Below are positions 47,801-55,583 of a stretch of DNA of 64,000 nucleotides, in pieces (within the stretch, counting starts at the first letter, position 1; each line of letters starts with the position of its first letter). The translations under genes and the position numbers were made by a program. The notes under the pieces are model-generated. The model saw nothing but the letters and a program-made list of their open reading frames with translations, had not been told where the DNA came from and did not search any database. Source of the DNA: Bradyrhizobium xenonodulans (GTDB lineage: Bacteria > Pseudomonadota > Alphaproteobacteria > Rhizobiales > Xanthobacteraceae); assembly GCF_027594865.1 (NCBI RefSeq), contig NZ_CP089391.1:5362501-5426500 (forward strand), written 5' to 3'.

Positions 47801-48058
47801 CTGGAGCGCTTGGCCGAGCACGACCAGCGTGGTTGCGGTCAGGGGCGACTGTCGCCCCGCGGTCTTCTCGGCCTCGCTAACGAGCTTTCGCGCAAGACCC
47901 ACCGCCTCGCCATAACGGCCCTCCTTCGCCAGCGACGTAATGCGCTGCATCAGGGTCACCATGTCCTGCGGACCGGCGCGGCAGGGCAACACGACGACGC
48001 TCATGAAAAACAGTGCACCGAAAAGCCGCGCGGCGAGCTTTTGCCAACGTACCCACAT
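44825..48058 (-). CDS. Secreted TPR-CHAT protease-like protein
   Basis: A 1077-residue protein with an N-terminal signal sequence (about 1-29, hydrophobic FGALFFMSVVVLPCRA), around a dozen TPR repeats of the 42-residue kinesin-light-chain type (about 40-450; ALAFREKSLGPNHPDVAA and similar), a helical linker, and a C-terminal CHAT caspase-fold domain (about 730-1077). The predicted dyad is His932 in HFATHG and Cys983 in ILSACNTAGG. CHAT proteins include separase-like and gasdermin- or Cas-associated proteases; a secreted one would work in the periplasm. It is 200 bp upstream of the cyclase/ATPase gene on the same strand. Confidence 0.9.
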   Translation of the reverse strand: MWVRWQKLAARLFGALFFMSVVVLPCRAGPQDMVTLMQRITSLAKEGRYGEAVGLARKLVSEAEKTAGRQSPLTATTLVVLGQALQAQGESAEAETVLRRALAFREKSLGPNHPDVAAVLATLGQIELGLNRLSEAEQDMSRAIAIDESVLGRDHLTTALARMQLGNLRHRQMRETEALDLFNRALVVFRNSPGQAEIMIPVTLNNIAEVNRAQGRLQQAEASFAEALVLQEKQHGPDSIYLTATLSNLGELRRAQGRLQEAEQLARRTLAIREKALGPDHADVAASLNNLALVFSREGRDAEAEGLLTRALAIQEKAFGAAHPNVATALNNLAEAWTRLNRSQEAEQLFRKSLAIREKALGPAHQDVAIALDNLVTLMGDGGRYAEAEPFARRSLAIREAALGSSHPLVANSLNNLAVVLDSTGRQQESEPLLKRALDIRLRTLGEQHPDVAGSFANLGAHFLDLKDWQQARDAFARAAAIQNGRRAAELGEESRGDLKAHEDTNPYPGLIVAAYNLAANGGQAGALRSQAFEAAQWIGDEQAARAIAGMSARIADGRGDLAARVRERQDLGEQAVATDKMLVAAISQADAARNAASEQALRARAAAIAGQIRELDRTIAAQFPDYTALVTKAPVAIEDVQKQLRPNEAMLLFTTTARATFVWTVTRSDVRWHAADLGEKQLNEAVSALRCGLDAEAWLDKASTCPQKLGRKTPLGADEPLPFDQERAFALYQALLGPVARDIDGKELILVPSGPLATLPFQVLLTDKPVAGGDLTKAPWLVRRFATTVLPSVSSLRALRQVARKSMAPKPFLGVGNPVLDGDGRSELALARAKLARQIQSCAAIPTQATQVAQRSLRAVDALSGGTADIAQLRRQMPLPETALELCAVADTFTPVKGDVALAGDASETKMKALSLSGDLAKYRILHFATHGALAGQVRGSIEPGLILSPPTAPTLTDDGYLSSSEISGLKLDADWVILSACNTAGGQAANSEAFSGLARAFFYAGARALLVSHWAVNSDAAVAVTTGAIDAMRAHPDVGRAEALRRSISALIAKGTESARPGTWAPFVLVGTGAL

Positions 48059-48307
48059 GCTGCGATCGCTCCACTCCCCCGAGCCGGCCGACCCTTAGGG
48101 CCACAGCAAAATGAAAACTGTGTGACCGCACCATCGGATTTTGGCCGCGGCAACGGGAAATGAGGACGCGCGGAATGGTGACGCCGGCGCGTGGCAAGCC
48201 GTCCAGTATCTTCGAGCATGACGCCATGCGGCAGCTCCGATTGACATGAACACTCCCCGCGCTACGCTGACGAACGAAAAGAACAAGAATAAGGGCAGGG
48301 AATCGCC

Positions 48308-48331
48308 GTGACACGCGTCATCGCGTCGTGA
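48308..48331 (+). other. Possible 7-codon leader frame before the MFS gene
   Basis: A mini-frame GTG-ACA-CGC-GTC-ATC-GCG-TCG-TGA (product MTRVIAS) has AGGG seven bases upstream. Its TGA overlaps the GTG start of the MFS gene, which itself lacks a ribosome site and has no other in-frame start back to the preceding stop. Translational coupling is inferred. Confidence 0.35.
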
Positions 48332-49590
48332 GCGCAGCCGCGCGGCCTTCGGCGCTCGCGCCGTTCCGCATCCGCAATTATCGTTTCCAGTGGCCGTCCG
48401 ATCTGCTGACCTCCTGGGCGTTCGAGGTCGAGACGCTGGTGCTCGGCTGGTACGTCCTGGTCGAGACCGGCTCGGTGCTGATGCTCACATTGCTTGCATC
48501 GCTCCAGTTCGTCGGGACACTGGTGGCGCCGGTGTTCGGCATGATCGGCGACCGCATGGGCCATCGCGATCTCCTGGTGGTGATGCGCCTTGCCTATACG
48601 GTGCTGTCGTCGACCATCATGGTTCTCGCGCTGAGCGGTCACCTCACGCCGCTGAGCGTCATGATCATCGTCGCGATCATGGGCCTGATTCGCCCGTCGG
48701 ATCTCGGTGTACGCGGCGCGCTGCTTGCCGAGATCATGCCGGCCGAGCAGTTGGTGGGTGCCATCAGCGTCGCGCGCACGACCCAGGACAGCGCGCGCAT
48801 CGCCGGCGCGCTGACGGGCGCCGGACTGTTTGCTCTGCTCGGCATTGGCTTCGTCTATGTGGCGATCGCCTGCCTTTACTTCGTGGCCGCACTGCTCATG
48901 CTCTGCCTGACCCGGCCGGAGAGGACCATCATCACGAGCGATCTTCCGGCCAACAGCCACGCCATCTCGCGATTGCTGGGCGATCTGAAGGAAGGCATCG
49001 TCTACGCCTGGAACGGCCCGGGAATGAGCGCGGCGCTGTGCGTCGCCTTCCTGGCCAATCTCACCGCATTTCCCTTTACCGGCGGACTATTGCCCTACAT
49101 CGCGCGCGAGATCTTTCAGACCGACCAGACCGGCCTCGGTTATCTCTCGGCGAGCTTCGCAATCGGCTCGCTGACCGGCTCCATCACGCTCAGCCTCGTC
49201 GGCGGAGTGCGCATTGCCCGGCTTCTGATCGGCGCGACGCTGGCGTGGTATGCGATGCTGCTGGTGTTCGTCGAGATCAGGACCATGCCGGTGGCGATGG
49301 CCTGCCTCGTGCTCGCCGGCATCGCCCAGAGCATGTCGATGATCTCGGCCGCGGTGATCCTGATGCGCACGGCGAGCGCGCATTTGCGCGGCCGCGTCAT
49401 GGGCGTCCGCATGATGGTGATCTACGGCCTGCCGCTCGGATTGCTCGCGGCCGGCAGCCTGATCGACGTCATCGGCTATTCCGCGACGGGCTCGCTCTAC
49501 GCCGCCGCCGGCTTCCTCGCGATGCTGGCGATTGCGATCCACTGGCGCGCCGACCTCTGGCCGGCGCACGCCCCCGCCAACGCGCGCTAA
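48328..49590 (+). CDS. MFS transporter
   Basis: A 420-residue major facilitator with about twelve helices. The N-terminal half has FRIRNYRFQWPSDLLTSWAFEVETLVLGWYV and the loop GDRMGHRDLLVVMR, matching the MFS_3/enterobactin-exporter-like group, which are mostly drug or siderophore exporters. The only possible start in the frame is GTG at 48328. It converges on the Crp/Fnr gene with 4-base overlapping stops. Substrate unknown. Confidence 0.87.
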   Translation: MSAAARPSALAPFRIRNYRFQWPSDLLTSWAFEVETLVLGWYVLVETGSVLMLTLLASLQFVGTLVAPVFGMIGDRMGHRDLLVVMRLAYTVLSSTIMVLALSGHLTPLSVMIIVAIMGLIRPSDLGVRGALLAEIMPAEQLVGAISVARTTQDSARIAGALTGAGLFALLGIGFVYVAIACLYFVAALLMLCLTRPERTIITSDLPANSHAISRLLGDLKEGIVYAWNGPGMSAALCVAFLANLTAFPFTGGLLPYIAREIFQTDQTGLGYLSASFAIGSLTGSITLSLVGGVRIARLLIGATLAWYAMLLVFVEIRTMPVAMACLVLAGIAQSMSMISAAVILMRTASAHLRGRVMGVRMMVIYGLPLGLLAAGSLIDVIGYSATGSLYAAAGFLAMLAIAIHWRADLWPAHAPANAR

Positions 49591-50261
49591 TCCCCGTAGC
49601 CGCGCAGCCGCGCGACATCGAGGATGGTGACGCCGCCATATTCCAGCCGCAGCAGCCCCTCCTTCTCCAGCCGGTTCAGCGCGCGGTTGGCGTTCTGGCG
49701 GGACATGCCGGAGAGCGCGCCGATCTCCTCCTGGGTGATCTCCAGATGCGCGGTCGATTCCGGATAGAGGATCGGATTGAACAGCGAGGCGATGCTGCGC
49801 GCGAGGCGCGCGGTGGCATCCAGCGTACGGTTGACCTCGAGCATGCCGATGAACTGGCCGAGCCGCTCGTTGAGCTGGCGGACCAGGAAGCGGTTGAAGC
49901 CGACACTGTTCTCGAACAGCCACATGAAGGCGCTGCGCTCCATCAGCGCGACGCGGCTGTTGCGCAGCGCGACGACGTCGTAGCGGCGCGGCTCGTTCTT
50001 GAGCACGCTGCCCTCGCCGAACCAGGCCCCGGCCGTGAGCCCGGCAAGGCTGGTCTCCTTGCCGTCGCGCGAGACCCCGCCCATCCGGGCAAGCCCGAAG
50101 ACCATGCCGGCCCAATAGTCGAACGTGTCGCCGCGCATGAACACGGTTTCGCCGGTGCCGTAGGACCGCTCCGTGATCCCGGCACGAGCAACCTCGATCT
50201 CCGCTTGCGTGAGCTCGCGTGACCAGGCGGCGACGCGCTTCAGTTGATCCTCTGAAATCAT
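49587..50261 (-). CDS. Crp/Fnr-family transcriptional regulator
   Basis: A 224-residue regulator with an N-terminal cyclic-nucleotide-binding-like beta-roll (about 20-140; GETVFMRGDTFDYWAGMVFG and GAWFGEGSVL) and a C-terminal winged HTH (about 160-224; ITQEEIGALSGMSRQNANRALNRLEKEGLL). No N-terminal Fnr cysteine cluster is present, so an Fe-S oxygen sensor is unlikely; the phosphate-binding Arg typical of cAMP binders is not evident. It is divergent from the second liv cluster across 335 bp and may regulate it, given two adenylate cyclases nearby, but that is inference. Confidence 0.88.
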   Translation of the reverse strand: MISEDQLKRVAAWSRELTQAEIEVARAGITERSYGTGETVFMRGDTFDYWAGMVFGLARMGGVSRDGKETSLAGLTAGAWFGEGSVLKNEPRRYDVVALRNSRVALMERSAFMWLFENSVGFNRFLVRQLNERLGQFIGMLEVNRTLDATARLARSIASLFNPILYPESTAHLEITQEEIGALSGMSRQNANRALNRLEKEGLLRLEYGGVTILDVARLRGYGD

Positions 50262-50596
50262 GATCCCGAAGCCAGCCGCACCGTGTCGTTACTCCACCTT
50301 CTGCTGCATTGCAGCATATTCACTCGACCACTATCCGACGAAAGATGGAGGTCGCTGCCCACCCGAAAACTTTGTCGCAGAATTGTCAGGCCGGAGACAT
50401 TTCAAAATAGCGCTTTCCCCTATTGAGGACCACCTCGGGCGATGCGGCTTTTGATCCCAAACGGGAACGAGAGCGGTGCGGCTCCGGTCGAGACCATGTG
50501 CTGCATGGCCTCACCGGCACGGCCGTACTAGGATCGGCCGGCAGAAACCGACGAAGAGCGCTGCTGAATGCGCCATCACCGGGAGGGATTTGTTTG
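50262..50596. other. 335-bp divergent intergenic region
   Basis: The region between the Crp/Fnr gene and the livG-like gene has no convincing gene. It contains the 15-bp palindrome at 50302-50316 and a purine-rich ribosome site at its right end. A weak in-frame extension of livG reaches 50423 but lacks family similarity. Confidence 0.6.
50302..50316. promoter_or_regulatory. 15-bp palindrome resembling a PhaR site
   Basis: TGCTGCATTGCAGCA is a perfect inverted repeat (TGCTGCA-T-TGCAGCA) that contains CTGC-N3-GCAG, the form reported for alphaproteobacterial PhaR binding at phasin and PHB genes. It lies 41 bp before the Crp/Fnr start and about 280 bp before livG. The match is from memory. Confidence 0.5.
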
Positions 50597-51418
50597 GTGG
50601 CTACCAGTCTCGAAGTGCGCGGCGTGTCCTTGCGATTCGGCGGCGTGCGCGCGCTGACCGACGTCAGCTTCGCCATCAATACGGGCGAGCTGTTCTCGAT
50701 CATCGGCCCCAACGGCGCCGGCAAGACCTCGATCGTGAACTGTATTTCCGGCCGCTACAAGCCGACCGAAGGCCAGCTGTTCTACCAGGGCCGCGACATT
50801 ACCGGCCTGACGCCGAATGCGCGTCCCACGCTCGGCATCGGCCGCACCTTCCAGAACCTGGCGCTGTTCCACCATATGAGCGTGCTCGACAACATCATGG
50901 TCGGCCGTCATCACCTTCTGAAGAACAATTTCCTAACGGGCTCACTGTACTGGCTCACAGGTGCCCGCAAGGAAGAGCTCGCCCATCGCCGCAAGGTGGA
51001 AGAGATCATCGACTTCCTCGACCTCCAGTCGGTCCGCAAGGCCACCGCCGGTACCCTCCCGTATGGCCTGCGCAAGCGCGTGGAGCTTGCCCGCGCCATG
51101 GCGCTGGAGCCGCGCCTCATCCTCCTCGACGAGCCGATGGCCGGCATGAATTTCGAGGAGAAGGAGGACATGGCCCGCTACATCGTCGACCTCAACGAGG
51201 AGTTCGGGATGACGGTGGTGATGATCGAGCACGACATGGGCGTGGTGATGGACATCTCCCATCGCGTCATGGTGCTGGATTTCGGCCGCAAGATCGCCGA
51301 GGGCGACCCGGCCGCGGTGCTCGCCGACCCCCACGTCAGGCGCGCCTACCTTGGTGAAGAAGACGAGGTGCTGGTCGATCCCGACGATGCTCCGCCGGCG
51401 CAGGAGAGCGCGGCATGA
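50597..51418 (+). CDS. Liv-type ABC importer ATPase (LivG), second system
   Basis: A 273-residue ABC ATPase with Walker A GPNGAGKTS, the LivG region GIGRTFQNLALFHHMSVLDNI, a degenerate signature (TAGTLPYGLRKRVELARAMAL) and Walker B LILLDEPMAGM. The start is uncertain between GTG 50597 and TTG 50594; the ribosome site GGGAGGG at 50581-50587 fits both. The C-terminal acidic tail (EEDEVLVDPDDAPPAQESAA) extends past the typical end. Its stop overlaps the acyl-CoA synthetase start by ATGA. Confidence 0.9.
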   Translation: MATSLEVRGVSLRFGGVRALTDVSFAINTGELFSIIGPNGAGKTSIVNCISGRYKPTEGQLFYQGRDITGLTPNARPTLGIGRTFQNLALFHHMSVLDNIMVGRHHLLKNNFLTGSLYWLTGARKEELAHRRKVEEIIDFLDLQSVRKATAGTLPYGLRKRVELARAMALEPRLILLDEPMAGMNFEEKEDMARYIVDLNEEFGMTVVMIEHDMGVVMDISHRVMVLDFGRKIAEGDPAAVLADPHVRRAYLGEEDEVLVDPDDAPPAQESAA

Positions 51419-53346
51419 TGGACTACGCAGGACGCGTCGCGCAGGCCGATACCTATCCAAAGATGCTCCGGCTCAACGCCAGGGAGCACGGCAACGAGAT
51501 CGCGCTGCGCGAGAAGGATCTCGGCCTCTGGCGCATCTTCACCTGGAATGATTACCACGCCCGCGTACGTGACTTTGCGCTCGGCCTCGTCGAGCTCGGC
51601 CTCGGCCGCAACGACGTGATCGGCATCATCGGCGACAACCGGCCCGACTGGGTCGCTGCAGAGATCGCAACCCACGCCATCGGCGGTTTGAGTCTCGGGC
51701 TCTATCGCGACGTGCTCGACGAGGAAGCCGCTTATCTCCTCACCTATGGCGAGGCCCAGCTCGTCTTCGCCGAGGATGAGGAACAGGTCGACAAGCTGCT
51801 CACGCTTGCCGAGCGCGTGCCGAGGCTGAAGCACATCATCTATTCCGATCCGCGCGGCATGCGGAAATATGACGACCCGCGCCTGATGTCGGCGGAAAAG
51901 TTCGCTGAGCTCGGCCGCGCCCGCGCCGCACGCGAGCCGGATCTCTACGACAAGCTCGTCGATGCCACCAAGGGCGAGGATGTCGCGATCCTCTGCACCA
52001 CCTCGGGCACGACCTCGCACCCGAAGCTCGCCATGCTCGCCGCCGGCCGCGTGCTCGGCCATTGCGCGACCTATCTCGCCTTCGATCCGAAGGGTCCCGA
52101 CGACGAATATGTGTCGGTGCTGCCGCTGCCCTGGATCATGGAGCAGGTCTATGTGCTCGGCAAAGGCCTGCTGTGCCGGATGAAGATCAACTTCGTCGAA
52201 GAACCTGATACGATGATGAACGATTTGCGCGAGATCGCGCCGACGTTCGTCCTCTTTGCCCCGCGCGTCTGGGAATCCATCGCCGCCGACGTCCGCGCCA
52301 AGGTGATGGATGCAACGCCGTTCAAGCAGCGCCTGTTCGATCTCGGCATGAAGTCGGGTCTGTCGGCGCTCGCAGAGGGCAAACGTTCGGGCTTCGCCGA
52401 CGCCATCCTGTTCCGCGCGCTGCGCGACCGGCTCGGCTTCACCCGCCTGCGCTCGGCTGCGACCGGCGGCGCGGCGCTCGGGCCTGAGACGTTCAAGTTC
52501 TTCCAGGCCATGGGCGTGCCGCTGCGCACGCTCTATGGCCAGACCGAACTGCTGGGCGCTTACACGCTGCATCCCGAAGGCAAGGTCGATCCTGACACGA
52601 CCGGCGTGCCGATGGCCGACAGCGTCGAGATCCGCATCGACAATGCCGACGTCCATGGCGTCGGCGAGATCGTGGTGCGGCACCCCAACATGTTCCTCGG
52701 CTATTACAAGAACCCCGAGGCGAGTGTTGCCGACATCAGGGATGGCTGGATGCTGTCGGGCGATGCCGGCTATTTCAACGCGAACCGCCAGCTCGTCGTC
52801 ATCGACCGCATCAAGGATCTCGCCGAGACCTCGCGCGGCGAACGCTTCTCGCCGCAATTCATCGAGAACAAGCTGAAATTCTCGCCCTATATCGCCGAAG
52901 CCGTGGTGCTGGGAGCCGGCCGCGACGCGCTCGCGGCGATGATCTGCATCCGCTACTCCATCATCTCGAAATGGGCGGAGAAGAATCGCTTCTCCTTCAC
53001 GACCTACAGCGACCTCGCCTCGCGGCCCGAAGTCTATGCGCTGCTCCAGAAAGAGGTCGAGACCGTCAACGCCACCTTGCCCCCGGCCCAGCGCATCTCG
53101 CGCTTCCTGCTGCTGTACAAGGAGCTCGACGCCGACGACGGCGAGCTCACCCGCACGCGCAAGGTTCGCCGCGGCGTCATCAACGAGAAATACGAAGGCA
53201 TCATCGACGCCATCTATCGCGGCGATGCCGACATCCCCGTCGACACCGTGATCCGCTTCCAGGACGGCACCACGCAAAGAGTGCGCACCACGCTGCGCGT
53301 GGTGGATCTCGGGGGGCACGGGCATATGGCGGAGGCGGCGGAATGA
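51415..53346 (+). CDS. Long-chain-type acyl-CoA synthetase (AMP-binding)
   Basis: A 643-residue adenylate-forming enzyme that converts a carboxylic acid, ATP and CoA to an acyl-CoA in the cytoplasm. The P-loop CTTSGTTSHPK near 196-206 and the aromatic motif LYGQTELLGAY near 370-380 are present, and DGWMLSGDAGYFN marks the conserved Asp-hinge region. A Lys-rich RTRKVRRG at the C-terminus is the catalytic lobe. It starts in an ATGA overlap with livG, inside a liv-type importer operon, so imported acids are probably activated at once. Whether the acid is aliphatic or aromatic is not clear. Confidence 0.9.
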   Translation: MMDYAGRVAQADTYPKMLRLNAREHGNEIALREKDLGLWRIFTWNDYHARVRDFALGLVELGLGRNDVIGIIGDNRPDWVAAEIATHAIGGLSLGLYRDVLDEEAAYLLTYGEAQLVFAEDEEQVDKLLTLAERVPRLKHIIYSDPRGMRKYDDPRLMSAEKFAELGRARAAREPDLYDKLVDATKGEDVAILCTTSGTTSHPKLAMLAAGRVLGHCATYLAFDPKGPDDEYVSVLPLPWIMEQVYVLGKGLLCRMKINFVEEPDTMMNDLREIAPTFVLFAPRVWESIAADVRAKVMDATPFKQRLFDLGMKSGLSALAEGKRSGFADAILFRALRDRLGFTRLRSAATGGAALGPETFKFFQAMGVPLRTLYGQTELLGAYTLHPEGKVDPDTTGVPMADSVEIRIDNADVHGVGEIVVRHPNMFLGYYKNPEASVADIRDGWMLSGDAGYFNANRQLVVIDRIKDLAETSRGERFSPQFIENKLKFSPYIAEAVVLGAGRDALAAMICIRYSIISKWAEKNRFSFTTYSDLASRPEVYALLQKEVETVNATLPPAQRISRFLLLYKELDADDGELTRTRKVRRGVINEKYEGIIDAIYRGDADIPVDTVIRFQDGTTQRVRTTLRVVDLGGHGHMAEAAE

Positions 53347-53385
53347 GTTTGCTTCGAACCGAGAGCGCGATGCCGGCCGATGTGC

Positions 53386-53530
53386 CCTCTCCCCTTGTGG
53401 GAGAGGGCATCTCCGCCACCAGCCACGCCCTCACTCGGGTGAGGGGTCCTCTCTCCGCACCGTCACTGCCGAAGCAACCCCTCACCCGTCTTCGCTTCGC
53501 GAAGCCACCCTCTCCCACAAGGGGAGAGGG
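53386..53530. repeat. Palindromic mini-element with 23-bp terminal inverted repeats
   Basis: Positions 53386-53408 and 53508-53530 are exact 23-bp reverse complements of each other, and each is itself a hairpin (CCCTCTCCC/GGGAGAGGG). Between them lie stems CCTCAC-TCGG-GTGAGG (about 53429) and TTCGC-TTC-GCGAA (about 53491). Total length is 145 bp with no open frame. It separates the acyl-CoA synthetase gene from livH. The ends resemble the core in the 34986-35112 element, suggesting related families. Confidence 0.85.
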
Positions 53531-53566
53531 AAAGAGCACGCCGGATTTGTCAGCGAGCACCACTGC

Positions 53567-54460
53567 ATGAACACCGCCTTTCTCATCCAGCTCCTGGTCA
53601 ACGGCCTCGTGGTCGGCACGCTCTACGGCGTGGTCGCGATGTCGTTCGTGCTGATCTACAAGGCGACGCAGGTCGTCAATTTTGCGCAAGGCGAGTTGCT
53701 GCTGGTCGGCGCCTGGGTGTGCTGGGCGCTGCTCGCGAAATACCAAGTGCCGTTCTGGATCGGCATGCCGATGACGCTGGTGTTCATGTTCGTGTTCGGC
53801 ATCGCGGTCCAGGTCCTGATCCTGCGGCCCATGATCGGCGAGCCCATCATCTCCGTAATCATGGTAACGATCGGCCTCTCCACGGTGCTCCAGGCGACGC
53901 TGAAATGGATGTTCGGCGTCAATCCGCAGCCGTTCCCGCGCGTGTTCGAGAGCCAGTCAGTCAGCCTGCTCGGGCTTCAGGTCCAGACCGTCTATGTCAT
54001 GAGCCTCGTGGTCTCGGTCGCGATGATGATCGGCATGGCCTGGTTCTTCCGCGCTTCGAAATACGGCCTCGCGATGCGCGCCACTGCGTTCAATCAGCAG
54101 GTGGCGCAGTCGCTCGGCATCTCCGTGAAAAGCGTGTTCGCGATGGCCTGGGCGATCTCGGCCACGGTGTCCGCGGTCGCGGGCGTCGTGGTCGCCGTGG
54201 TCAACGGCGTATCCTCGGGCCTTGCCGCCTACGGCATCAAGGTGTTCCCGGCGGCGATCCTCGGTGGGCTCGATTCCGTCGGCGGCGCCGTGCTCGGCGG
54301 CATCATCATCGGGCTGCTCGAGAATGTCGCGCAATATGTCGACAGCGAGTATCTGCACTGGGGCAATCTCTACGAGATCGCGCCGTTCTACGTCCTCATC
54401 ATCGTGCTGATGATCAAGCCCTACGGCCTGTTCGGCACCCACGACATCGAGCGGATCTGA
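53567..54460 (+). CDS. Liv-type ABC importer permease (LivH), second system
   Basis: A 297-residue inner-membrane permease with about eight helices. LLVNGLVVGTLYGVVAMSFVLIYKATQVVNFAQGELLLVGAW (N-terminal half in part) and the coupling loop RASKYGLAMRATAFNQQVAQSLGI are LivH traits. It begins after the palindromic element and is 3 bp before livM. With LivM it forms the importer channel. Confidence 0.93.
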   Translation: MNTAFLIQLLVNGLVVGTLYGVVAMSFVLIYKATQVVNFAQGELLLVGAWVCWALLAKYQVPFWIGMPMTLVFMFVFGIAVQVLILRPMIGEPIISVIMVTIGLSTVLQATLKWMFGVNPQPFPRVFESQSVSLLGLQVQTVYVMSLVVSVAMMIGMAWFFRASKYGLAMRATAFNQQVAQSLGISVKSVFAMAWAISATVSAVAGVVVAVVNGVSSGLAAYGIKVFPAAILGGLDSVGGAVLGGIIIGLLENVAQYVDSEYLHWGNLYEIAPFYVLIIVLMIKPYGLFGTHDIERI

Positions 54461-54463
54461 TTC

Positions 54464-55537
54464 ATGGCCGGCCCTGCCCTCATCCCCGCTGGTGATTTCC
54501 GCACCTCCTATGCCGCGGACACCACGATCTTCCCGACCTCGACCAGCCGCAACTTCGCGATCGCGGGCGCGCTGCTGCTGTGCCTCGCGCCGCAGTTCTT
54601 CAGCGGCTACTGGCTCAGCATCCTGATCCAGATCGGCATCTTCTCGATCGCGGCACTGGGGCTGAACATCCTGGTCGGCTTCACCGGCCAGATCTCGATC
54701 GGTCACGCCGCCTTCTTCCTGCTCGGCGCCTTCACCTCGGCCTACATCTCCAACAACGCGCCGATCCCGGTGTTCTTCGCGATTCCACTCGCCGGCGTGG
54801 TCACCGCGCTGGTCGGGCTGATCTTCGGCATTCCGGCGGCGCGGCTGAAGGGGCTGTATCTCGTCATCGCGACCCTCGCCGCGCAATACATCCTGCTCGA
54901 CTTCTTCTCCCGCGCCGAGTGGTTCACCGGCGGCTCGGTGCCGGCGAGTGCAAACCCGTTTTCGATCTTCGGCTTCACGCTGCGCGGCGACAAGCAGTAT
55001 TTCTACGTCGTGCTGGCCTATGTGCTCGCAAGCTACATCCTCGTCACCAATCTGATGCGCACGCGCGATGGCCGCGCGCTGGTGGCGATCCGCGACCATT
55101 ATCTCTCCGCCGAGATCATGGGCATCAACCTCACCAAATACCGTACGCTGTCGTTCGGCCTTGCCGCGTTCTTCGCCGGCATCGCCGGCGCGCTCTATGC
55201 GCATTACCAGCTCGTGGTCTCGCAGGAGGGTTTCGGCATCGAGCGCTCGATCCTGTTCCTCGCCATGATCATCATCGGCGGCACCGGCTCGATCATGGGC
55301 ACGCTGATGGGCACGGCTTTCGTGGTGCTGTTGCCCGAGGCGATGGAGTTCATCAGCCACTATTTGAAGGGCGGCGCCATCGACAAGGCGCTGTCGCTCA
55401 ATACCAATATTACCTTTCTGCGCGAGATCGCGATCGGGGTGATCATCATCGCGTTCCTGATGTTCGAGCCTGACGGCCTCGCCCATCGCTGGCGGCAGAT
55501 CAAGGCGTACTGGAAACTCTACCCGTTCTCGCACTGA
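54464..55537 (+). CDS. Liv-type ABC importer permease (LivM), second system
   Basis: A 357-residue inner-membrane permease with about nine helices and an extra hydrophilic N-terminus of some 30 residues. GFTGQISIGHAAFFLLGAFTSAY and RDGRALVAIRDHYLSAEIMGI are the LivM signatures. It follows livH by 3 bp and precedes the binding-protein gene by 46 bp with an AGGAGGAGG ribosome site, consistent with high expression of the binding protein. Confidence 0.93.
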   Translation: MAGPALIPAGDFRTSYAADTTIFPTSTSRNFAIAGALLLCLAPQFFSGYWLSILIQIGIFSIAALGLNILVGFTGQISIGHAAFFLLGAFTSAYISNNAPIPVFFAIPLAGVVTALVGLIFGIPAARLKGLYLVIATLAAQYILLDFFSRAEWFTGGSVPASANPFSIFGFTLRGDKQYFYVVLAYVLASYILVTNLMRTRDGRALVAIRDHYLSAEIMGINLTKYRTLSFGLAAFFAGIAGALYAHYQLVVSQEGFGIERSILFLAMIIIGGTGSIMGTLMGTAFVVLLPEAMEFISHYLKGGAIDKALSLNTNITFLREIAIGVIIIAFLMFEPDGLAHRWRQIKAYWKLYPFSH

Positions 55538-55583
55538 GCGCGGTAAATTCACTACCAACGAATAAAACAGGAGGAGGCAACCC

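Noticed and set aside
44516..48163. Long plus-strand open frame of 1215 codons opposite the CHAT and cyclase genes
   Set aside because: It is antisense to genes with clear domains, is rich in Arg/Ala/Gly/His with no hydrophobic core or motif, and arises from the GC-rich codon use of the true strand.
51346..53325. Long minus-strand open frame opposite the acyl-CoA synthetase
   Set aside because: Antisense to a complete AMP-binding enzyme; no recognisable motif.
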